DNA from: Clostridium sp. UBA6640 | GTDB lineage: Bacteria > Bacillota > Clostridia > Clostridiales > Clostridiaceae | Assembly: GCF_002455975.1 (NCBI RefSeq) | Contig: NZ_DKLM01000015.1 | Span: 80,326-120,379, forward strand | Length of the DNA stretch: 40,054 bases | Direction of reading: 5' to 3' | Part shown: positions 8,847 to 17,284 of the stretch, one piece after another | How the letters are laid out: each line of letters starts with the position of its first letter | How positions within the stretch are numbered: position 1 is the first letter of the stretch | Translations under genes and position numbers: made by a program | The notes under the pieces: generated by a model | Database searches by the model: none | What the model was told of the DNA's origin: nothing | What the model saw: the letters and a program-made list of their open reading frames with translations, nothing else

Positions 8847-9545
8847 TCAAAATATTTTTGGAAATATTACACCATCTGATAATTTACTTATAACATTATG
8901 AGCAGTTTCATCAATATATGTTAATATTTCCTCATATGAAATATATATGGGTTCTGACGCTTCATGTTTTTGATTTAGATTTTTTTCTAATACCCAATTT
9001 ATGCCTAACATTATTTCTTTATCCGTAATGTACCCATTGACGCAATGAGGTTCAACATTTTTTAATAAATTGAATATATCTTTCATTTCACTATTATCTT
9101 TTACAAGCTTAAAATCATGACTATCTAAATCATATAAGATCTTATCTCGAAATAATATATCAGTTGGCTCTATGCCTAAAGTTTTCATTTTTGTTACAAA
9201 ATTTGGTCTAACTGTGATAAGAAACATTTCATCTGAAAGCAAATGCACTACATATCCCCTATACAAGTCAATTTTATTGTTTTCTTTAGATATATTATCA
9301 TTTATAAAGCTAATAACTCTATTATGAAATATTGTAATATTCTCTTTCTTGTTAAAATCTACATCTGCAATATTATCTCTCATATGTGAGTGTTTTTTAT
9401 CTGCTCTTATAGCCCCTTCTCTCATACGAATTAAATCTGGAGCTATTGAACCTGTATAAAACATTCCCTTATTTGTAATTATTTCGTGAGGTAATTCATT
9501 TACTATTTTATTTGCAATCGCCAAATGTGTTATAATTCCAGCCAT
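8847..9545 (-). CDS. Zinc-dependent phospholipase C family protein
   Basis: A 232-residue protein. The N-terminus MAGIITHLAIANKI, the GSIAPD segment, HSHMR and YVVHLLSDEMF provide the scattered His/Asp ligands typical of the zinc-dependent phospholipase C-like superfamily. No signal peptide is visible, so it is probably intracellular, unlike secreted alpha-toxin-type enzymes. The start is supported by GGAGGG five bases upstream. It sits between two paralogous esterases, with 14 codons of a phosphopantetheinyl transferase gene just in front. Its substrate cannot be deduced. Confidence 0.7.
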   Translation of the reverse strand: MAGIITHLAIANKIVNELPHEIITNKGMFYTGSIAPDLIRMREGAIRADKKHSHMRDNIADVDFNKKENITIFHNRVISFINDNISKENNKIDLYRGYVVHLLSDEMFLITVRPNFVTKMKTLGIEPTDILFRDKILYDLDSHDFKLVKDNSEMKDIFNLLKNVEPHCVNGYITDKEIMLGINWVLEKNLNQKHEASEPIYISYEEILTYIDETAHNVISKLSDGVIFPKIF

Positions 9546-9563
9546 ATTATCCCTCCATTTGAT

Positions 9564-9607
9564 TTTTCTTCACTAATATCAGAAACTTTCACAGCATATA
9601 TTTTCAT
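9564..9607 (-). pseudogene. 5' remnant of a second Sfp-type phosphopantetheinyl transferase
   Basis: Starting at an ATG at 9607 after AAGGTGATTT, the minus strand encodes MKIYAVKVSDISE. The intact transferase at 1598-2293 begins MKIYAVKILDISE, so 11 of 13 residues match. Homology stops abruptly there and the frame does not continue into the next gene (it is out of frame with the ATG at 9545). It looks like the stump of a deleted paralogue. Confidence 0.65.
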
Positions 9608-9912
9608 AAATCACCTTGTCATATTTCCTTCTGCCATTATTCCTCTTATCATACTCTATATTTTTACATTACTTTTAATATTTATTATATTATCAATTTT
9701 ATTATATTCTTTCACATATTTAAAGTAATTTTTCAAAAATAGGAAATATGGTATGCAATCCTTTTTTTGTTTAGAAATATTATTAAACTTTAAAACGTAA
9801 GTTTTCCATTTTACAAATTAGCCATCAACCAGTATATATCTTATAGAAGCTATTATTTATAAATTAATTTATATCATTTTTCAATAACCCCATATCTCTT
9901 AGACTGTATAGT
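9608..9912. other. Intergenic, AT-rich, nothing recognised
   Basis: About 300 bp of very AT-rich DNA. I see no coding frame with a ribosome binding site, no strong hairpin and no repeat copy. Confidence 0.5.
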
Positions 9913-10201
9913 TCATAAATGATACACATTGTTGCGCTCTCCATGATATTGCATATTAAGCATAAGATTTTTACAATTTATATTTTTAATAGTTCTACTA
10001 TCTTGCATAAAAATAGAGTTACATTTTATAAGTATTGTAAAAATGTGATCCTTATAATTTAATTTTTGTATATCATTAATTGCTTCATTATTCACCTCTA
10101 AGATTCCATCATCAACATTTTCAATTATGTTATCCTCATTTGTTTTATAGTTTGGAAAACTTACTGTTTCTATTTCTTTCCAGCCATCCGATTTTTACTT
10201 T
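9913..10201 (-). pseudogene. 3' fragment of an unrecognised gene
   Basis: The minus strand is open from about 10186 to the stop at 9913, encoding about 90 residues that begin SDGWKEIETVSFPNY and end QYHGERNNVYHL. A GTG at 10095 would give a 60-residue product but has no good ribosome binding site. Just upstream a TAA blocks the frame, while a neighbouring frame continues sensibly (IKWDKYNEKSK), suggesting a frameshift at a run of A residues. The family is not recognised. It is probably a decayed gene. Confidence 0.5.
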
Positions 10202-10255
10202 TTTCATTATATTTATCCCATTTTATTGAAGCACAACTTTTTTAAATTGTAATAA

Positions 10256-10397
10256 TCTCTTGCTTTTTTCATACTCTTTTCTTCTTCCTTTTCTCAACCT
10301 TTTTCTATTCTTTTTTGAATAAGCAAAAAGCCCACAGGCATAGCCTGTGAGCTTTAAAATCAAACCTTTTTTATAAAAAGCAGAGATTTATTATTTC
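10256..10397. repeat. Copy A of a ~140-bp duplication containing a terminator
   Basis: Nearly identical to 15950-16091. It includes the tract TTCTTCTTCCTTTTCTCAAC, the hairpin AGCCCACAGGC/GCCTGTGAGCT (10329-10353) and the tail CAGAGATTTATTATTT. Copy B is the 3' flank and terminator of rlmD. Copy A has no rlmD beside it. Confidence 0.75.
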
Positions 10398-10579
10398 TAA
10401 GATTCACTTCATTTCACCTCTTCTCTTTATAACCCTTGTCTTATAAATTATTATGCCATTATTAACTTCATAAATAAAAAATACTTATAACTAATCTTTC
10501 CATATACTTGTAAGCCTTTATCTGTTATAATCAACCCATTGGTAATAATTTGAATAAATATTAATTAAAGGGGATGCTT

Positions 10580-11542
10580 ATGAATTATAGAAATTTTTAT
10601 GAATTTGAAGAATACTATTCAATACCCTTCTCTGAAAAAAAGTATGATGAAGTTTTAAATATACTCCTTCATGCAAATGAACTTCTGCCAAAAGATGAAT
10701 ATGAAGAAAATCTATTTGAACTTATGATGGATGAATCTAGGATATATACTCGAACCAATAATAGTGAGAGCTGTATTAATCTTATAAAAAAATCACTTGA
10801 AAAAGGTTATCCATTTCCCCTACACTGGTCAAACTTTGATTTATTAAGAAACCACCCTGAATATGAGTCTCTTAATAATTTAAATGCAAAGCTGCTTCAA
10901 CAAGTTAAAGAAAATTCTAAGCTAGAATATGAAGTTCACCTTCCAAAATCTTATGATCCAACAAAAAAACATCCATTATTCTTTTGTCTACATGGTGATG
11001 GATTTCGTTGCAACATAAAAAATACTAGCTGGTATTGGAAGCCTGATGCACTTTTGGAAAAAGGATACATAGTTGCATATCCTCAATCATCACAAATCTA
11101 TTTCCATAACAGCTTTGGCTGGCTTAGTGATCCAGCTCTATCAAGAAAAGAACTAAAAGATTGCTATGAACAATTATTATTAGACTATTCCATTGATGAA
11201 ACTTGTGTACTAATTGGAGGTTTCTCTGGTGGTGCAACTACTTCTATTAATATTGCTTTTGAAGACACTATCCCAATAAAAGGTGTTATTGGACTATGTC
11301 CTGGTGATCACTTAGATAGCATCGGACTTGAAGACACGAAGAAATTAGCAGAAAGAAAAACAAAAATAGTTATTCTTGAAGGCGATGAGGACACTAACCC
11401 AACTGTTCAACATCTTTTAAAATTATTTAAGGAAGTTGGACTTGCCCATGAGTACCATATTAATAAAGGAATCGGCCACTGGTACCCAGAAGATTTAGAT
11501 GAAAAAACTTTGAAGGCTGTGGAGTTTATAGTTGGTAACTAA
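10580..11542 (+). CDS. Alpha/beta-hydrolase (esterase) with N-terminal TPR-like region
   Basis: A 320-residue paralogue of the gene at 7583-8551 with the same two-part layout. The helical N-terminal half includes FSEKKYDEVLNILLHANELLP. The hydrolase half has HGD (138-140), GGFSGG (Ser216), an acid candidate in GDEDTNP (about 269) and His300 in GIGHW. It keeps a natural C-terminus (KAVEFIVGN). The start at 10580 rather than 10574 is preferred because AAAGGGG is then about six bases upstream. It is an isolated unit with a TATAAT at 10526-10531 and a terminator at 11591-11625. Substrate unknown. Confidence 0.83.
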   Translation: MNYRNFYEFEEYYSIPFSEKKYDEVLNILLHANELLPKDEYEENLFELMMDESRIYTRTNNSESCINLIKKSLEKGYPFPLHWSNFDLLRNHPEYESLNNLNAKLLQQVKENSKLEYEVHLPKSYDPTKKHPLFFCLHGDGFRCNIKNTSWYWKPDALLEKGYIVAYPQSSQIYFHNSFGWLSDPALSRKELKDCYEQLLLDYSIDETCVLIGGFSGGATTSINIAFEDTIPIKGVIGLCPGDHLDSIGLEDTKKLAERKTKIVILEGDEDTNPTVQHLLKLFKEVGLAHEYHINKGIGHWYPEDLDEKTLKAVEFIVGN

Positions 11543-11590
11543 TTGCCTGCATATCAATGTCCTACGTCGTTAATTATATTTTTATATTCA

Positions 11591-11625
11591 AAAAGGACTT
11601 CTAGCTTTTATAGCTTGAAGTCTTT
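11591..11625 (+). terminator. Probable terminator of the second esterase gene
   Basis: AAAGGACTTC pairs with GAAGTCTTT around a short loop, about 50 bp after the stop codon. The T-run is weak on the plus strand. On the minus strand the stem is followed by CCTTTTT, so it may act in both directions. Confidence 0.55.
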
Positions 11626-11721
11626 AAATTGCATTCGATTATAATTATAAACTTGCTTCAACTGAAAACCAATAAACTTTTAGTAGGTATTTCGAGAAAT
11701 ACCTTTCTAAGTTACAGTATG

Positions 11722-11799
11722 AAGGGACGGTTCATAATTATACCATATAAAAAGATTGCATAGTAATTATCAATCATACTTTAAATATGAACCGTCCCC
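11722..11799. mobile_element. MITE-like element, copy 1 (78 bp)
   Basis: The left end AAGGGACGGTTCAT (11722-11735) and right end ATGAACCGTCCCC (11787-11799) form 13-bp terminal inverted repeats. The interior (ATATAAAAAGATT...TAGTAATTATCAATC...CTTTAAAT) is strongly similar to the element at 15514-15593. It is too short to encode anything. The GGGACGGTTC core resembles REP-like words associated with IS200-type (RAYT) transposases in Firmicutes; that link is from memory and not proven here. Confidence 0.75.
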
Positions 11800-11841
11800 A
11801 AACTACACCGGTTCACTATAAATTGTTCTGAACTTATCCAT

Positions 11842-11876
11842 AAAAAAAAGCAGCATCCTAAGATGCCGTTTTTTTA
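11842..11876. terminator. Bidirectional terminator at the sortase 3' end
   Basis: GCATC pairs with GATGC around CTAA, with an A8 run on one side and a T7 run on the other. It overlaps the last codons of the sortase reading frame on the minus strand and would stop transcripts from either side. Confidence 0.7.
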
Positions 11877-12402
11877 TTTTTCACTAAGCTTGCGAAAACT
11901 ATATAACGCTCTGAATCATCTCCAATAAAATAAAATGGATAACAAGTTGTCATAGTAAGTTTCGCATTATCTACAGGCACAATTACCGTTTTATCATCTT
12001 TTTTAACTATTCGAGTTTCACTCACCTCATAAATAAATATTCTAGCTGACGTTTGCACAATCAATGGATTTCCATTTTGAGTTCGCCCATTTGGCTAAAT
12101 ACAGTATCTTGATGTCCTGAAAAAACACAGTTGTCTTCTTCGCCAGGTAGTGCACTTTCAAGGAAGTGGCCTATACCTTTTTTTAACCCCTTATCACCAG
12201 TTCCCTGTATAATGGGAAACTTTTGCTTTAGAATTGGCATTGTAAGAGTTCCAAAGTTATCTCCCTTCTCAGGATTCACCTTATAAATAACTGTACTTTT
12301 ATCGTAAAAATCTAATTCAGATGAATACTCTATATTATCAGTGGCTTCCTCGTAAGAATTTCTTGGCTGTAACCATATATTAATTAATGACCAAAAATGC
12401 AT
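11858..12402 (-). pseudogene. Class D-like sortase, frameshifted and 5'-truncated
   Basis: Two overlapping minus-strand frames together encode a sortase. The first (12402-12061) carries the catalytic His in SGHQDT and ends MGELKMEIH. The second (12064-11858) carries the catalytic Cys in TTCYPF and the Arg in DSERYIV. The true junction should read GELK-x-GNPLIVQTS, so one base is missing near 12070-12075. The N-terminal membrane anchor expected for class D sortases is also absent, because a hairpin (12406-12432) lies four bases before the first ATG. It lies downstream of a wall-protein gene that could have been its substrate. Sequencing error could explain the frameshift but not the missing anchor. 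Confidence 0.75.
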
Positions 12403-12405
12403 CCT

Positions 12406-12432
12406 AAGCCTAGGACTATAATTCCTAGGCTT
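12406..12432. terminator. Perfect hairpin between the PHP-domain gene and the sortase remnant
   Basis: AAGCCTAGG and CCTAGGCTT form a 9-10 bp perfect stem around a nine-base AT loop, 43 bp after the stop of the large surface-protein gene. On the minus strand the T-run (ATTTTT) comes six bases after the stem, so it may be a weak terminator or attenuator. Confidence 0.45.
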
Positions 12433-12474
12433 AAGACTTTTACTAATAATAACTTTTTAAATGATAACTTAAAT

Positions 12475-15036
12475 TTACTTATGACGCTTTTTAAATACAA
12501 ATACACCTGCGCCTAGTAATAATATAGAACCTGCTATTAATATTACGTATGTACGTGTAGCAGTATCTCCAACTGTAGTGGCTTCTGTTCCTTCATTTGA
12601 TCCTGATTTTTCAGTACCATCTGCAATGTCTACCCAAATAGGATTTGTAACTGCGTAGTGACCTTTTCCATCAGTTGCAACAAAACTATACCATGTATTT
12701 TTTGTTGGCTTTACATCTAGTGTATAATTAACAGCATCTTGTGTATTATCAAAGTCTTTTGATGCAATAATCTTACCTTCGCTGTAAACATCAATATGAT
12801 TTAATCCATTAACAGCTTGGATTTCTGTATTTAGTGTGTATTTTTCACCTGCATTAACTTTTTGTGTTGTACCAAACATTGTGTTTGCTTCTGGTGTAAA
12901 TATAGGTCCCATTGTTACATAACTATGACCATCTTTTATTGTTTGAAGATACTTCTCAGTTGTATTTTCCCCCTCAATATAAGCATATAATCTGATAATT
13001 CCTGGGTACAATCCTGAAGTTACATCGTGTTGGTCTGAACCTGCGCTTAAATATTTTTTAATACCTTTATTCCAATATTCCATTGCAGAATCTAATGCTC
13101 TTTTATCTATGTTAGTACTATCAGTTAAATCAATTGTAGATTGTAATTCAAGTAAATCGAAATCTTCAGAACCCTCATCATATCCACCTTTAACGCTATC
13201 TCTATTATAGAAGAAACCATATTCTGTATATGGATGATTAACAACTACAAGAGCACCCATATCATGTGCAGCTTTAATTATCTCTGCTGGAGTTAGGTCT
13301 GGAGAAATCGGATCCTTTTTATAATCAACACCTAAAATACCCCAATGACCCCAACCTGGAGAAACTTCAATACTTGGAATAAATGGTCTCTTACCTTTTT
13401 TAGCTAATTTAGCCATAAGAGGATCATTTACTACTGCATCATGATCAGAAACAAGGTTATAATTTAAACCTGCTGCAATTTGAGCTTTAAATAGTTCTTC
13501 AACTGGTGTTGCACCATCACCAAAGTCTGCATGTTGATGGTTGTCCATACTATACCAATTTCTTGAATTTGTTTTTATTAATGTAGGAAGTACAACTTCT
13601 TCATTAAGCGTTTCACCCGGCTTTATTGTTTTTGTTATTGTAACTGGAAGTGATTCATAATCACTGGCACGTGTAATTGTAAACGTTACAGGGTTTTCAG
13701 GAGCCGATACCGCAAATTTAGCTTCATGTGTTTTTGGATCTGTAAAGAATACATTTCCCCCAAGTGTTTTAAATGTTGATGTAATTCCTGATACAGTTAC
13801 CTTGAAATCAACTGGATTTCCATTTTCATCAACAGCTTTAAGAGAAGCTTGAGCTCCATCTTTAACCATAAAATCTAAGGTTGAATCTTTTGTTAGGTTT
13901 AACTTCTGAATATCTGACGGTGTATATCCCTTAGCTTCAATATGAATCTCATATTCATCTTTTGGTAAATCAAATTCAAAGTGACCATTTTCATCTGTTA
14001 TTTTCCAAGCAAATGGCTGCATAATATCTTTTTTAAGTTGTTCTTTACCATGAGATTTTTCAGTTTCCTTATAAGAACCTTTTTTACTAATTACTACAAA
14101 TGCATCTTTTACAGAATTCCCCTTTGAATCCTTAACTACACCGTTTACATTCGCTGATTGAATTGTTTTATCTTTTTCCATGAAACGTTCAATAATAGGC
14201 GTTGTTTCACCTTTATCTGAGACTAAAATTTCACCTGTATAAATACAGCTCTTTCCTGGTTCAATTGTATTATTTGCATAGACATCCTTATATCCACTTG
14301 ACCCTTTATATGTATTTGCCCCATCTAATTGAACGGAAACAGCATAATCTTTATCATAAGTTACAACGTAATTTCCAAATCTTTCATTAACGTCTTTATC
14401 AGCACCAATTCCGATACCAGTTATTTTTTTGTCCGGATAATATCCAAAAGGTCCAAAAGTGCTAGCAGCTAAAGTACTAATTGAATATCCACCATACATG
14501 TTTTCATAAACATCATTTCCTTCTGGATTTTCAACAGTTGTTTTTAAACCAATATAATTTTTACCATCTTCTAATGTATACTCGATTGTGACATTTAAAG
14601 GTAATTTATGTCCTGCTGTCCAATATCTTGTTTTAGCAGTAACAACAACCTTATTCTCTTCTATTTTGTATGTAATATTTTCCTTTGGACTTTTCTGTAG
14701 ATTTTCACCGTTAAATGCTCCTGTAGCTGTCCAGTAATTGTTTAGAAATTCAATATCATTTACTAAATCAACACCAAATTTGCCATCTTTCATAATAGCA
14801 ACATCAAGGATACTTCCATTTGTCATGTTCCAGTAGTTATTTGTTCCTACTGCAAAAGATGCAGCAATTTTATCATTGTATATTGTAAAGTCGTCTGCAT
14901 GAATAGCCATACCTTGATTAATAGGTGTAGCCCCCTGAACAACTCCAACCTCTGCATTAACAGGCTTTGTTAATAACATTGAACACAATGCATAAGCACT
15001 CAATAACAATGATAATTTTAATTTTTTAGATTTCAT
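12475..15036 (-). CDS. Secreted, surface-anchored CehA/McbA-type PHP-domain metallohydrolase
   Basis: An 853-residue exported protein. Residues 1-28 are a signal peptide ending PVNA. About 30-290 is a beta-rich domain, about 295-400 a carboxypeptidase-regulatory-like Ig fold and about 400-490 further beta repeats. A PHP/CehA-McbA metal-dependent phosphoesterase-like domain spans about 495-710, with probable ligands NHQH (His500, His502), SDHD (Asp531, His532), Glu557, His564, His601 and SDQHD (668-671). The C-terminus is a membrane helix (829-847) plus KKRHK, preceded by TTVGDTA (820-826) where an LPxTG-like motif would lie. It has a GGGGGAC ribosome binding site and a broken sortase gene downstream. 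Substrate unknown. Confidence 0.8.
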   Translation of the reverse strand: MKSKKLKLSLLLSAYALCSMLLTKPVNAEVGVVQGATPINQGMAIHADDFTIYNDKIAASFAVGTNNYWNMTNGSILDVAIMKDGKFGVDLVNDIEFLNNYWTATGAFNGENLQKSPKENITYKIEENKVVVTAKTRYWTAGHKLPLNVTIEYTLEDGKNYIGLKTTVENPEGNDVYENMYGGYSISTLAASTFGPFGYYPDKKITGIGIGADKDVNERFGNYVVTYDKDYAVSVQLDGANTYKGSSGYKDVYANNTIEPGKSCIYTGEILVSDKGETTPIIERFMEKDKTIQSANVNGVVKDSKGNSVKDAFVVISKKGSYKETEKSHGKEQLKKDIMQPFAWKITDENGHFEFDLPKDEYEIHIEAKGYTPSDIQKLNLTKDSTLDFMVKDGAQASLKAVDENGNPVDFKVTVSGITSTFKTLGGNVFFTDPKTHEAKFAVSAPENPVTFTITRASDYESLPVTITKTIKPGETLNEEVVLPTLIKTNSRNWYSMDNHQHADFGDGATPVEELFKAQIAAGLNYNLVSDHDAVVNDPLMAKLAKKGKRPFIPSIEVSPGWGHWGILGVDYKKDPISPDLTPAEIIKAAHDMGALVVVNHPYTEYGFFYNRDSVKGGYDEGSEDFDLLELQSTIDLTDSTNIDKRALDSAMEYWNKGIKKYLSAGSDQHDVTSGLYPGIIRLYAYIEGENTTEKYLQTIKDGHSYVTMGPIFTPEANTMFGTTQKVNAGEKYTLNTEIQAVNGLNHIDVYSEGKIIASKDFDNTQDAVNYTLDVKPTKNTWYSFVATDGKGHYAVTNPIWVDIADGTEKSGSNEGTEATTVGDTATRTYVILIAGSILLLGAGVFVFKKRHK

Positions 15037-15513
15037 AATTATGTCCCCCTTAGTTCGGTTAATAAAAATTTTATATTAATTAAAGAATTAATAATCAAAG
15101 TTAATTTGTTTCTATTTAATACTTGAGTCAATAAAAAACATGTAAATTATATTAATTAATAGGTAAAAACTACAATATAACCTAAATTAATTCTTTTTCT
15201 TGTAAATTGTAACACAACCCCCAATAAAAGCAAAGTATTTTTTTTAATATTTAAAATTTTTAACTCATTAAATTAAATTTTAAATTAATATTAGTAAAAA
15301 AAAATCCATTCAATATAATATATTGTAAAATATGGCTGAACAATTAACCCAAATTATTTAGTCTGTTAAAAATCCCTAATCACTATTTATATAGCAATTA
15401 GGAATTTATACCTTACTTATTTCTTGTTTTAACATTTTAATGAACTCAATAGAATTATTTCTTTTTTTATTCAATCAATTCTGCGGCGCTTTCCATAATC
15501 CCCCTTCTTAATT
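15037..15513. other. Intergenic, AT-rich leader side of the surface-protein gene
   Basis: No gene was recognised. A hairpin-like pair AAATCCCTAAT...ATTAGGAATTT (about 15369-15405) could be a terminator. The rest is mostly A/T runs that probably hold the promoter of the surface-protein gene, but no clear -35/-10 pair stands out. Confidence 0.4.
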
Positions 15514-15593
15514 AAGGGACGGTTCATAATTGTTACTATATAAAAAAGATTATATAGTAATTATCAATCGCACTTTAAATATGAACCGTCCCT
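15514..15593. mobile_element. MITE-like element, copy 2 (80 bp), inserted in a transposase remnant
   Basis: AAGGGACGGTTCAT (15514-15527) and ATGAACCGTCCCT (15581-15593) are inverted ends. The interior is about 85 percent identical by eye to copy 1 at 11722-11799. It interrupts the IS5-type transposase frame right after the codons for SDADYEDL, so it is a younger insertion than the IS. No target duplication was identified. Confidence 0.78.
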
Positions 15594-15872
15594 CAAGCTT
15601 TAAATCTTCATAATCTGCATCTGAGATTAGCTCTTTAAAGCTTACTAATAGAGTGCCGTCATCACGCCACTTCCACAAACGACTGTATACTGTTTTCCAT
15701 AAGCTAAAACGTTCTGGCAAACCACGCCATGCTGCACTACTTCTTGCAATCCATAGTGTGACATTAAACATGGCCCTATTATCTTTTGGAGGTCTTCCTG
15801 TCCTTGCCACAGGAAATAAATTCTTTATTTGATTCTACTGTCATCTGATATTTCATAACGCTTTTGTTTCAT
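15594..15872 (-). pseudogene. IS5-family transposase remnant (N-terminal DUF4096-like part)
   Basis: From ATG 15872 the frame reads MKQKRYEISDDSRIK and then hits a stop. After a frameshift it continues ARTGRPPKDNR...VTLWIARSSAAWRGLPERFSLWKTVY...LISDADYEDL. This is the N-terminal helix-turn-helix region of IS5/IS1182-like transposases. The DDE catalytic part is missing because the MITE-like element at 15514-15593 cuts the frame. The remainder was not found beyond that element. It is dead as a transposase. Confidence 0.8.
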
Positions 15873-15949
15873 AGTTTTAACCTCGAAGTTTTTTATATTA
15901 TAGCTGAAATTTAGGTCTCATACACTACTTAGTTTTCAGACACGCCCTG

Positions 15950-16091
15950 ATCTTTTGCTTTTTTTCAGATTCTTTTCTTCTTCCTTTTCTCAACATTTTT
16001 CTATTCTTTTTTGAATATGCAAAAAGCCCACAGGCACAGCCTGTGAGCTTTAAAATTAAATCTTTTTTATAAAAACAGAGATTTATTATTT
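15950..16091. repeat. Copy B of the ~140-bp duplication, 3' flank of rlmD
   Basis: Matches 10256-10397 with only scattered differences. It contains the rlmD terminator and ends at the rlmD 3' end, so this is probably the original location. Confidence 0.75.
16017..16049 (-). terminator. Intrinsic terminator of rlmD
   Basis: AGCCCACAGGC (16025-16035) pairs with GCCTGTGAGCT (16039-16049) with one mismatch and a three-base loop. On the minus strand it is followed by TTTTTG. Confidence 0.85.
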
Positions 16092-16099
16092 AGTTACAA

Positions 16100-17284
16100 T
16101 TACTTTGTTAACTTCACCACTGCTTCACAATGCGGTGTGTGCGGGAACATATCTTTTAGTTTAACCTTTTCCACTTTATAGCCATTTGCTGTTAGCACTT
16201 GCAGGTCTGTTGCTAAAGTTTTTGGATTACAGGATACATATATTATTTCCTTTGCATTGAACTTTATTACATAGTCTAGTGCTACTGGATGTACTCCTGC
16301 TCTTGGTGGGTCTAGAATTATTATATCTGGTTTTATAGTTATATTTTGTATTACTTTTGCTACGTCTCCAGCTATAAATTCACAGTTGTTTAAATTATTT
16401 AATTTAGCATTTTCTTTTGCTGCTTCCACTGCCTCTTCTATAAGTTCTATTCCTATTACCTTTTTAGCATTTGGAGCTACAATTTGCCCTATAGTACCAG
16501 TTCCACAGTATAGGTCAAATACTACTTTTGAATCTGAGTCTCCTAAGAAATCTCTTACTATGCTATAAAGTTTTTCAGCACCTTTTGTATTAGTTTGGAA
16601 AAAGGCAAATGGATTTATCTTAAAGTTTAATCCTAATAAATTTTCTATTATATATGCCCTTCCATAAAGCATCTCTACTTTATCTGCTTGAACTACATCA
16701 GATAGAGAATCGTTTAATGTATGTATTATTCCTGTGATCTTTCCTTTAAGTTCTAAAGAATTTAATTCTTCTATGTAAGGTGTAAAATCATATTCTCTCT
16801 GAGTTGTAGTTACTATGTTTACAAGAATTTCTTCTGTATTTATTGCCTTTCTTATCACTAGATTTCTTAGATATCCCTCGTGTTTTAAAACTTTATAATA
16901 TGGAAGATCTGTTTTTCTAAAATGCTCTAGAGTTGTATATAATATAGCTCTAAAATCTTCATCAACAATTTTGCATTTATCTACTGTTATTATGCTAAAA
17001 CTTTGATTTTTCACATGCATTCCTAAAGTAAGTTCTCCGCCTTTTTCCATATCTCCAAAGGTAAATTCCATCTTATTTCTATATTCTAGTTCCTTTGGAC
17101 TTCCTTCAATCCCTAAAAATTCATATCCAGTTATGCCTGCGTTATCTAGAAGCTTTAATATCTGCTCACTTTTAAGTTCTAACTGTTTTTCATAAGATAA
17201 AAACGCATGACTACATCCACCACATTGATTAGATATTTCACAATGAGGAGTTATTTTATAATCCACATCCTCTAAAACTTCCAT
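16100..17284 (-). CDS. rlmD: 23S rRNA (uracil-5-)-methyltransferase, RlmD/RumA family
   Basis: Methylates uridine in 23S rRNA using SAM. From the first canonical start (17284) the protein is 394 residues with the four [4Fe-4S] cysteines Cys15, Cys21, Cys24 and Cys104, SAM motif DLYCGTGTIGQ, DPPRAGVHP, and catalytic YVSCNPKTLATDL. The family normally has an N-terminal TRAM domain and about 450 residues. That domain is encoded in frame directly upstream (17285-17458), but no ATG, GTG or TTG opens it. Either translation begins at a rare codon, or only the TRAM-less form is made. There is no other gene in this unit. Confidence 0.88.
   Translation of the reverse strand: MEVLEDVDYKITPHCEISNQCGGCSHAFLSYEKQLELKSEQILKLLDNAGITGYEFLGIEGSPKELEYRNKMEFTFGDMEKGGELTLGMHVKNQSFSIITVDKCKIVDEDFRAILYTTLEHFRKTDLPYYKVLKHEGYLRNLVIRKAINTEEILVNIVTTTQREYDFTPYIEELNSLELKGKITGIIHTLNDSLSDVVQADKVEMLYGRAYIIENLLGLNFKINPFAFFQTNTKGAEKLYSIVRDFLGDSDSKVVFDLYCGTGTIGQIVAPNAKKVIGIELIEEAVEAAKENAKLNNLNNCEFIAGDVAKVIQNITIKPDIIILDPPRAGVHPVALDYVIKFNAKEIIYVSCNPKTLATDLQVLTANGYKVEKVKLKDMFPHTPHCEAVVKLTK

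Noticed and set aside
14202..14390. A 62-codon plus-strand frame opposite the PHP-domain gene
   Set aside because: Tyr/His/Leu-rich antisense shadow without a ribosome binding site.
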